From the NCBI GenBank assembly GCA_949775045.1, contig OX459110.1, positions 9,226,470 to 9,290,469 of the forward strand: DNA of 64,000 nucleotides. Reading direction: 5' to 3'. A program made the translations under genes and the position numbers. Below are positions 57,185-64,000 of the stretch, one piece after another. Origin of the DNA: Metridium senile. Lineage: Eukaryota; Cnidaria; Anthozoa; Actiniaria; Metridiidae. The notes beneath the pieces were generated by a model. It searched no databases and was not told where the DNA came from. It worked only from the letters and a program-made list of their open reading frames with translations. The first letter of the stretch is position 1. Each line of letters opens with the position of its first letter.

Positions 57185-57534
57185 GGTTAATCTTTAGGGT
57201 TTATTCTGCGGGGCTGTGCTTTACTTAATTCATATTAAAGGAATAATAGTACAAGAAAGACGAATAAATGTGTATGAAAGTTTCTCATCTCTCTGCCGCC
57301 ATTTTTGAAAATGGTATTTTGAATGGAAACGAGGCTTGACAAGTTTTCTAAACGGCGTATTGATTGGTGCATATGTAACAACCAATGGAAAACATTGTAA
57401 GACTAGTGAAAAGTTTTCATAACAGACCGTATAAGCATTGTGATTGGTTTACTTTATCATAAATACACCAATCATAACAAGTATTCTATGTAGCTTTGAT
57501 TAGAGTTATTTATTACTATTTTGCTTCTCTCAAA
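57185..57534. promoter_or_regulatory. Shared (bidirectional) promoter of CEP290 and parvin
   Basis: Only 350 bp separate the two start codons. The stretch carries ATTGG/CCAAT boxes in both orientations (near 57361, 57381, 57441 and 57469), the NF-Y motif typical of TATA-less divergent promoters, and GCCGCCATTTTT at 57296-57307, which read towards CEP290 is the YY1-like AAAAATGGCGGC found near many start sites. I found no clear TATA box and no convincing RFX X-box. Transcription start sites are inferred, not seen. Confidence 0.7.
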
Positions 57535-57685
57535 ATGGCGTCGACGTCTACTCCAAGGACTCCAAGCACTCCTTCTACTCCTTCTTCGCCCGGAGGAACG
57601 CTGACGAGAGATAATTCAAAGAAAGATGCCGGTGTATTTGGATGGATGGGAACTCTATCTCGACGTAAGAAGGGAGAAACTGAAG
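57535..57685 (+). CDS. PARVA: Parvin exon 1
   Basis: ATG at 57535 in context CAAAATGG, chosen over an in-frame upstream ATG at 57496 because human parvin starts with the same MA(T/S) S/T-P-rich tail. 50 codons plus one base; donor GTAAAA. Confidence 0.92.
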
Positions 57686-60600
57686 GTAAAAACAGTTCAT
57701 TTAGTCTTCAAGTGCCACTCACATGTCCTCAAAATGAGCAACTGATTTCGTTATTGAAACAGCTGTTTATCTTCTTGTGGTTACAAAAGCTCTTGATTGT
57801 GTTCAAGACATCACTTTTGTTATGATACATCGATAGGCTTTTGTTTTTTAGTAATCGTTTGTTTGATAGTTTTATTTATCGGGCGAGAAAGTAGAAAATG
57901 GCAAATCTCGTCAGGAAATTCCATTCCTGTGACATACCAACACACCCTTTGGAATCAGTACAACAACAATGACAAATTTCTGTAGAAAATCTTCAGATTT
58001 TGCCTATTTGTTTGTTTTATTGTTTTATGTTTTGTTTTTAAAAGTTGCTATTATTGCTTTATCTGATTCAATCTAGTTGAAATCGTCAATGTTTATGTGA
58101 TCAAATTGCAATCAAAACCAAAGTGATCAAAGTGAAAGATGAGAACAATTTAATTATGATGATTATAATGAACGACAAAGAGTACAAATAATATACCAGT
58201 GAAATAAGTGCTATTAAACAATAGAAAACAATAGAATTGGCATAAAATATCACTATTTAGTACTATTTATGTTGCACGCTTTTAATGATTGTACTCTATT
58301 ATCTGTACTATATCATAACTTAGATATATGTTGGTCTGATCCGCAGTTATATTAAATTGTGTATGAGTATATGATTGTCGCGGAGTAAAGCAATTACTCT
58401 GCAATTATAGAAGCCTGAAAAAAATTTGTGACTTCAACAGGATTTGAACCCAGTTCTGCAAAATTGCAATTACTTTAATTGCTTTACTCCGTGATGATCA
58501 TATACTCTTACACAATTTATATCTTAATTATTATCATAGTATCAAAGTTGCTCTCCAGCAAAATACATGTACATGTACAGCAAACTAGAAAAATACATGT
58601 CCCATGCGATGAACTTGGGGTATGATAGGGGGGGGGGGGTCCAACATATTTTTGGGGGCTGTCAATTTTCGTTCTGGGTATTTTTTTGGGTCAAGAGACC
58701 TGCCACATATTTTTGGGGGTTTTCACATCTCCGAGTTCAATTTTTGTTTCGATCAGTGTATCAGAAAATTATTCGCTTGAAATTTTTTTCAGCAAGGTGT
58801 GAGTTCCATCTTGTATTTTTTTGGGTGTAAAATTTCAGGTTTGAGTATATTTTGGGGGTTACAATATGAAGCCCATCGGACCCCAGATAAATTTATTAAA
58901 TTTGGTGGTTAATTTTACCCGTAAGCAAGATACTTGTTATACTAACTATTTTTATTTTTTAGTTAACCAGTTAGAGACAGAAGGAAAGTTTGCCATAGAG
59001 TCACCAACTACTCCTATTCACATGATTCCTCCCGACACCTACGACATGGGTAATTGATATAATTATAATGATATATTTAAATAACATAATTTAACAGTAT
59101 CAAGATACAAGTATCAAAATGACAGTATCAAGATTCCAGAAATATATAAATTATATCGAACTTTGTCAGTGATCCGAGCGCGAGCACCGGCGCGCACACA
59201 CAATATTCAAATACGCGTGCCACAACCACAACCGCCATCACTGATTTAGGTCTGTTGATGATGGACCGAAACGTCTATTCTTCCAAGTTTAAGTTTTTTT
59301 CCTTGGCAAGTAAACTTCTTGGAAGGATCTTGGGAAGATCTTAATTAAATCTTGGGAGAAACTTAAAAGTTCATGCCTGGACCTTGCCTGGATCTTGCCT
59401 GGATCTTGCCAGGATCTTGCCAGGATCTTGCCTGGATCTTGATAAGGGGGTTTTCAACGAAACATGAATAGTTCAACTACTCCTACCAGCATTTTAAGTC
59501 CAATATTTTATCATGATTCAAACCGACAGGGATTACAATTGCTGAATCTGTAAAAATTTAACAATTTTAAGGCAAAACCTTTTTGCCCAGGGTTTATATA
59601 ATATAAATAACATTGGAATTCACTGTGGTTTTCTTCTTTCTGCATATTTAGACATTCCAACGGCTAGTTGTGAAATACGTTTTTGGCTGTTGCTAATTAC
59701 TTGGCACCTTTTATGTTTTTGATTGACGGCAGCCAAAACGTATTTCACAACTAAACATTGGAATGTCTGAGTTTGCAGAAAGTTGAAAACCACAGTAAAA
59801 ATTCAAATTGATCCTGAAATATGGTGTTTTAGAGGAAGGCGAGGTGCGTTCAATGATAGAACCAGGATCACTTGAAGACCCACGTGTACAGAAACTTAAA
59901 GTGGTAAGTAATGTATGCCTGGTCCCATTTTAATGTCTAAAAATGTACAGCTTTTTGCAAACTATTGTGAAATATGTTTTTGGATGAAGCTTGTTACCCT
60001 AGCTGGACCTTGTATATTTTTGAATGACAGCAGCAAAAACATATCTCACAAACTAGTCTGAGCAGTCATTAATTACTGGGGGGAGAACCAGTAAGTTTAG
60101 GGGAGGGGCTAAGATTTTATGGGCTTTGGTTTGGAGAGGGCCAAAATGTTTTGGGTTGACATTTATGGGGAGGGTCATTTTTGGGGCTTGGATTTGGAGA
60201 GGGCCATACCTTTTTGGGCTTGGATTTGGGGAGGGACAAGAATGGAGGGGATGTGATGTTGATACGAATCAAACTCAGACCTCTTGCATCCCAAATTGTA
60301 ATTTTTAATTTACACATGTATATTTTTTTTGAATTAGGTTCTGTTAGAGTGGCTCAATGAAGTGTTGGCAGACAAAAGAATAGTAGTACGTGATGTTGAG
60401 GAAGATCTTTATGATGGTCTGATATTGTCGCATCTTATGGGTGAGCATCAAGCTACCTTTAAATGTCATAAATATGTAGAATTATTATTATTCAAACTTA
60501 ATATTGTTTATTCAGTGTAATAGTGAGTTGTTTAAACCAAGGTTTTATTAGCTGTAGTATGTTGTGATTGTCCTGGTGTTTGTAGACTTGAGAAAGACTG

Positions 60601-63600
60601 TCAATTTCTGATGTTGGTTTATGACTGTTTGACAAGCTGAATTGAAGTCTTCTTCCAATATTACTCTGACTTCAAGATAGCTTAATTTTCCTCAGATACA
60701 AAGCCACAACTTCAAACACCGAAATCAACTGTCATACATATATTGATATATTACATGATTGGTAATAATAAAATCATTAATTTTGTATATTTTTATTTAT
60801 AGAAAAGCTAGCTGATATTGTACTACAAGAGTTCAAAGAAGTCACCCAAACAGTAGAGGCTCAGGTACATGGATGATGATGATGGGGAATGATATAAGGA
60901 ATGTCAGTATAGTATCTTTTTCAAAAGAATAAGATCATGTGTACATTGTACATATAACAGGTTCCCATTTAAATCTGTGCTTTCCCATTTTTAAATTTAA
61001 AAATCTGTACTTATGTAAATTGTGTTGATGTGTGCTAAACACATAGATCAACCAATCAGAGTATATTATTTCTGAAGTGAACTTTTCTGATTGGTTGATC
61101 TGTGTGTTTAGCACACATCAACAAAAATTGCATAAGTACAGATTTAAATGGGAAAGTACAGATTTAAATGGGAACCTGTTATATTTAATAAATGAGAAGC
61201 ACTCCTGTCAATATGTTTTTATTATATAGTTCCTTCAGCTAGAAGGACATGTAAGCTGGTCTCCCAGGAAACCAACCCCCCCCCCCCCCCCCCCCTCTCT
61301 CTCTCTCCATCAATGCTACACAGAAAAGAAAGAATTTAAGACAAGTGTGTACACATTCAAAAACAATTGTTATTAAATATTTATTTTTTAATTCTTCTTA
61401 ATAGCAAGCAAAGCTGTCTGTTCTTCTCAATGAAATCAATAAAGCAATTAGAATCTCAAATTACAGAGCTAAATGGACAACAGAAAGTAAGGAATGTTTA
61501 TGGTTATTTAAAATTGATTGACTATTTCATTCATTCATTCATTTATTCATTCATTTATTCTTTTGCTCATCCATTCATTTACTCATTTATTCATTCATTC
61601 ATTCATTTATTCTTTTGCACATTCATTCATTCATTCATTCTTTTGCTCATCCATTCATTCATTCATTCTTTTGCACATTCATTCATTCATTCTTTTGCTC
61701 ATTCATTCATTCATTCATTTATTCTTTTGCTCATCCATTCATTTATTCATTCATTCATTCATTCTTTTGCTCATTCATTCATTCATTCGTTCATTTATTC
61801 TTTTGCTCATCCATTCATTTATTCATTCATTCATTCATTTATTCTTTTGCTCATCCATTCATTCATTCATTCATTCATTCATTTATTTATTCTTTGGCTC
61901 ATCCATTCATTTATTCATTCATTCATTCATTCATTTATTCTTTTGCTCATCCATTCATTTATTCATCCATCCATCCATCCATCCATCCATCCATTCATTC
62001 ATTCATTCATTCATTTATTCTTTGGCTCATCCATTCATTCATTCATTCATTCATTCATTTATTCTTTGGCTCATCCATTCATTTGCCCTATTCATTCTTT
62101 ATGCTCGTTAATGTTTCCATTTATCCATCCATTCATTCATTTATCTGTCTTAACATTGTGCAGTTCTTTTGACGACAACATCTAACATTCAAAGTTATAT
62201 TTACAATTTCTATGGGATATACTTGCACTCTATCTTTACATTATGATAGCAGTTCTTCTGATAACAAAATTCGCCATTAAAACTTTATTGATACACGCAA
62301 TTTCCATGGGATATATACCGAATCGAAATATGGCATCCAATTTTAATAACTATTGTTCTTGACTGGCTAGCCTCATGTTCACATTGAAACACAATGGAGT
62401 TTTCACATGTGTTCGAGGCTAGCCAGTTAAGAACAATAGTTATCAAAATTGGACGCCATATTTCAATAGACCCTTTTAGCTCTGTATGCAAATTGCACAT
62501 TTCAGACCACATGACATTCCCTTGAGAGTTGTTCTTTTATGTCAAGTATGAAAATATTTGTGCATAACAAATGATTAAATCCAAAGGGAATGAAAACTTG
62601 CTTTGAAGTGGGTAAATAAACATTGAAGCTGAATGGGTCTATTTGGTGTATGCTCGCCCTCTAAAATGCTCCTTAACATTTATTATGATAACAGTTCTTG
62701 TTGTTATTCGTCAGAGGTCCATTCTAAAGATACAGTTTCCATACTTCATCTGCTTGTTGCTTTGGCAAGACACTATAACTGCAGGCAAAAACTGACTCCT
62801 AATGTACAAATCAATACAATGGTTGTGCAGGTAATTTTGTGCTTTCAAATACTCTGTATTTTGATATAGACATGAGTGTTTCACTTGGAAATATGCCAAA
62901 CCAAAATATGCATCCAATTTTAATAACTATTGTTTTTGACTGGCTAGCCTCACATACATGTGAAAACTTAATTGTGTTTCAACATGAACACAAGGCTAGC
63001 CAGTTAAGAAAAAAAGTTTTTAAAATTGGACGTCATATGTTGATTTTGTCTATACTCTACTCTTAAATTCCATACAAAACTATATTTGGGATACAAGTGG
63101 TATATTTTCCAAATCTTCAGTAATAAATTAAATATGATGATAAGTATATAATAATTTAAATCACACAGCGGTTTGAAGATATAAAGTTAATCTTTTCGTG
63201 ATAAAAAATATAATGCACTTTTTTGTGCGCACTAGTCAGTAGTGAAGTATACAATCATGTAGTTTACCACTTGACGATAAACTTTATAACTTCGTGCCAC
63301 TGTGTAATAGCCTCTGTATTAAATACATATATAATATAATATATACTCTGCATTCACAAGTAATTTTACAATTCTGTTGTAGAAAAAGAATGGAATGCTA
63401 AATACACATATAATTTAATATATACTCTGTATTCAAAAGTATTTTATAATCTTGTTGTAGAAAAAGAATGGAATGCTTATACCTCAAAGAGTTATAGAGG
63501 AAATCACTGGACCAGATGAAGAGTAAGTTGAATAATGTGTGCATGTGTGTTATAGTTATATGATAAGTTGTAAATGTATATTGTGAGTTATAAATGCTTT

Positions 63601-63728
63601 GTCCAGTTTTTTTAAAAACAAAATGAAGCTTTCTCAAGTTTAATTACTAGTTATTGTTATACTAAATCATTAATGTTCAAGTGCTGATTCAACTGTTTTC
63701 TTTTTCAGCATGTTGGATGGGAAACCAG
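57535..63728 (+). CDS. PARVA: Parvin, gene span (9 exons, 3' end beyond window)
   Basis: Parvin is the cytoplasmic adaptor that joins integrin-linked kinase and PINCH (the IPP complex) to actin at cell-matrix adhesions. Nine GT-AG exons give about 251 codons: a Ser/Thr/Pro-rich N-terminal tail (STPRTPSTPSTPSSP), then GWMGTLSRRKK (human GKLGGTLARRKK), an EEGEVRSMIEPGS stretch (human ENEVRTMVDPNS), and the whole first calponin-homology domain from about residue 98 to 206 (EWLNEVLADKRIVVRDVEED, SILHLLVALARHYN). It continues into the inter-domain linker (EEITGPDED, human EEITGNTEA). The second CH domain should lie to the right. Vertebrates have three parvins; invertebrates generally have one, so the alpha symbol is only a label. 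Confidence 0.95.
58355..58520. mobile_element. MITE in parvin intron 1
   Basis: AAATTGTGTATGAGTATATG..GGAGTAAAGCAATTA and inverse TAATTGCTTTACTCC..CATATACTCTTACACAATTT, 166 bp. Confidence 0.78.
58625..58862. repeat. G/T-rich TATTTTTGGGGG repeat
   Basis: CATATTTTTGGGGG recurs at irregular 30-50-bp spacing. A related G-rich block (GGATTTGGAGAGGGCCA) lies at 60070-60245. Confidence 0.7.
58963..59049 (+). CDS. PARVA: Parvin exon 2
   Basis: 87 nt, phase 1 in and 1 out; VNQLETEGKFAIESPTTPIH then PPDTYDM, similar to human VSELQEEGMNAINLPLSPIP. Acceptor TTTTAG, donor GTAATT. Confidence 0.9.
59385..59445. repeat. 12-bp tandem GGATCTTGCCTG
   Basis: Five units of (C/A)TGGATCTTGCC alternating CCT/CCA. 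Confidence 0.88.
59615..59803. mobile_element. Foldback (CACTGTGGTTTTC)
   Basis: CACTGTGGTTTTCTTCTTTC..GACATTCCAACGGCTAGTTG and inverse; inner TTTTTGGCTG/CAGCCAAAACG. Part-copies at 50060-50160 and 59930-60065. Confidence 0.8.
59833..59903 (+). CDS. PARVA: Parvin exon 3
   Basis: 71 nt, phase 1 in and 0 out; EEGEVRSMIEPGSLEDPRVQ then KLKV, matching human ENEVRTMVDPNSRSDPKLQE. Donor GTAAGT. Confidence 0.94.
60338..60440 (+). CDS. PARVA: Parvin exon 4 (CH1 start)
   Basis: 103 nt, phase 0 in and 1 out; LEWLNEVLADKRIVVRDVEE then DLYDGLILSHLM, matching human DWINDVLVGERIIVKDLAED and LYDGQVLQKLF. Donor GTGAGC. Confidence 0.96.
60803..60864 (+). CDS. PARVA: Parvin exon 5 (CH1)
   Basis: 62 nt, phase 1 in and 0 out; EKLADIVLQEFKEVTQTVEA, matching human EKLESEKLNVAEVTQSEIAQ. 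Donor GTACAT. Confidence 0.94.
60953..61184. mobile_element. Family F foldback, second copy
   Basis: TATAACAGGTTCCCATTTAA / TTAAATGGGAACCTGTTATA with the same AAACACATAGATCAACC interior as 54724-55008. In parvin intron 5. Confidence 0.88.
61277..61306. repeat. Poly-C run then CT repeat
   Basis: About 20 C followed by CTCTCTCTCTC. Confidence 0.9.
61405..61486 (+). CDS. PARVA: Parvin exon 6 (CH1)
   Basis: 82 nt, phase 0 in and 1 out; QAKLSVLLNEINKAIRISNY then RAKWTTE, matching human KQKLQTVLEKINETLKLPPR. Donor GTAAGG, followed by a long ATTC repeat. Confidence 0.94.
61510..62140. repeat. ATTC tetranucleotide repeat with CTTTTGCTCATCC units
   Basis: ATTCATTC runs punctuated by TTATTCTTTTGCTCATCC; in parvin intron 6 right after the exon 6 donor. 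The open frames (Ile/His/Ser/Phe) are artefacts. Confidence 0.93.
62313..62472. mobile_element. Family E MITE, second copy
   Basis: TATACCGAATCGAAATATGG ... CCATATTTCAATAGA, inner TTGACTGGCTAGCCTC / GAGGCTAGCCAGTTAA. Confidence 0.87.
62715..62830 (+). CDS. PARVA: Parvin exon 7 (CH1 end)
   Basis: 116 nt, phase 1 in and 0 out; VHSKDTVSILHLLVALARHY then RQKLTPNVQINTMVVQ, matching human VHAKSLVAILHLLVALSQYF. Acceptor CGTCAG, donor GTAATT. Confidence 0.96.
62890..63054. mobile_element. Family E MITE, third copy (decayed)
   Basis: ATGCCAAACCAAAATATGCA.. and ..GGCTAGCCAGTTAAGAAAAA; ends more diverged than at 26450 and 62313. Confidence 0.8.
63310..63460 (+). repeat. 78-bp tandem duplication covering the parvin exon 8 acceptor
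   Basis: TATATACTCTGCATTCACAA..TTGTAGAAAAAGAATGGAATGCT is followed by TATATACTCTGTATTCAAAA..TTGTAGAAAAAGAATGGAATGCT. The first copy's AG is at 63381-63382, the true one at 63459-63460. Confidence 0.92.
63461..63522 (+). CDS. PARVA: Parvin exon 8
   Basis: 62 nt, phase 0 in and 2 out; KKNGMLIPQRVIEEITGPDE, matching human KREGILQSRQIQEEITGNTE. Its acceptor and first bases also occur 78 bp upstream as a non-coding copy. Confidence 0.95.
63709..63728 (+). CDS. PARVA: Parvin exon 9 (20-nt micro-exon)
   Basis: 20 nt, phase 2 in and 1 out; MLDGKP, in the place of human ALSGRH. Acceptor TTTCAG, donor GTAAGC. The last 270 bp of the window after it show nothing coding. Confidence 0.82.
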
Positions 63729-64000
63729 GTAAGCATCAATTGATAGATGCTTGTGCAAATGGCATAATATAATTATACCATGTTATTGAGGGTTATAAAT
63801 CTATGTCCAAGTAGAATACAATACATGTATTGTACTGTAGTGTATTGTTCTATATTGTGTGTATTGTATTGTCTTCTATTGTCGTTCAATTGTTACTTGA
63901 ACATGGATTTACAACCTTATTGAGGATATAATGGAAGGTAGATGATGGACAAAAAGGACTACACATGGTTGTTGGAGCGTAGGTTTCCTTGTGGAAAAAA

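Noticed and set aside
57185..57534. RFX X-box for the cilium gene.
   Set aside because: No GTTGCC-AT-GGCAAC-like pair found; GTAACAACCAATGG near 57371 has only a half match and fits a CCAAT box better.
61510..62140. A 272-codon ORF of Ile, His, Ser and Phe that overlaps parvin exon 6.
   Set aside because: It reads through the exon 6 donor into an ATTC repeat and has no relation to parvin.

Overview
The window is intron-rich, AT-rich animal nuclear DNA. Introns are GT-AG. They are packed with simple repeats, foldback (MITE-like) elements, tRNA-derived SINEs and one tyrosine-recombinase retrotransposon. The deep conservation of both host genes with vertebrates, plus the repeat style, suggests an early-branching or marine invertebrate. 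A cnidarian is my best guess, but that is a low-confidence inference and I cannot name a species.

Layout. Two host genes lie head to head around 57.2-57.5 kb. On the minus strand, running from 57184 leftwards off the window, is a CEP290 orthologue (centrosome / ciliary transition-zone coiled-coil protein). I could place 53 coding exons (about 2,080 codons). They run from the initiator Met to a point equivalent to roughly five sixths of the human protein; the last part lies beyond position 1. On the plus strand, from 57535 off the right edge, is a parvin gene (integrin-linked-kinase/actin adaptor). Nine exons cover the N-terminal tail, the whole first calponin-homology domain and the start of the linker. 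About 350 bp between the two start codons forms a probable bidirectional promoter with several CCAAT/ATTGG boxes and a YY1-like motif.

Inside CEP290 introns: a 5.26-kb DIRS-order (Ngaro/PAT-type) retroelement at 35289-40549 with split direct repeats (A1...B1-A2-B2), an intact gag-like ORF, a frameshifted RT/RNase H and an intact tyrosine recombinase; five identical tRNA-Pro(UGG) genes on the opposite strand (7.7-20.4 kb); a 1.26-kb near-perfect palindrome at 4740-6001; many families of foldback elements, several present two to four times; two tRNA-derived SINE families, one of whose tails has been amplified into a 96-bp satellite; and several minisatellites.

Points worth a second look: exon edges with their splice sites are duplicated in introns at four places (CEP290 exons 29, 34 and, less surely, 45; parvin exon 8); there is a one-base reading-frame conflict between CEP290 exons 31 and 32; the recombinase ORF lacks an ATG and starts just after a 3'-splice-site-like sequence; and a 36-bp CCAAT-bearing array separates RNase H from the recombinase. 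Nothing here is prokaryotic: no operons, CRISPR arrays or defence systems were seen.
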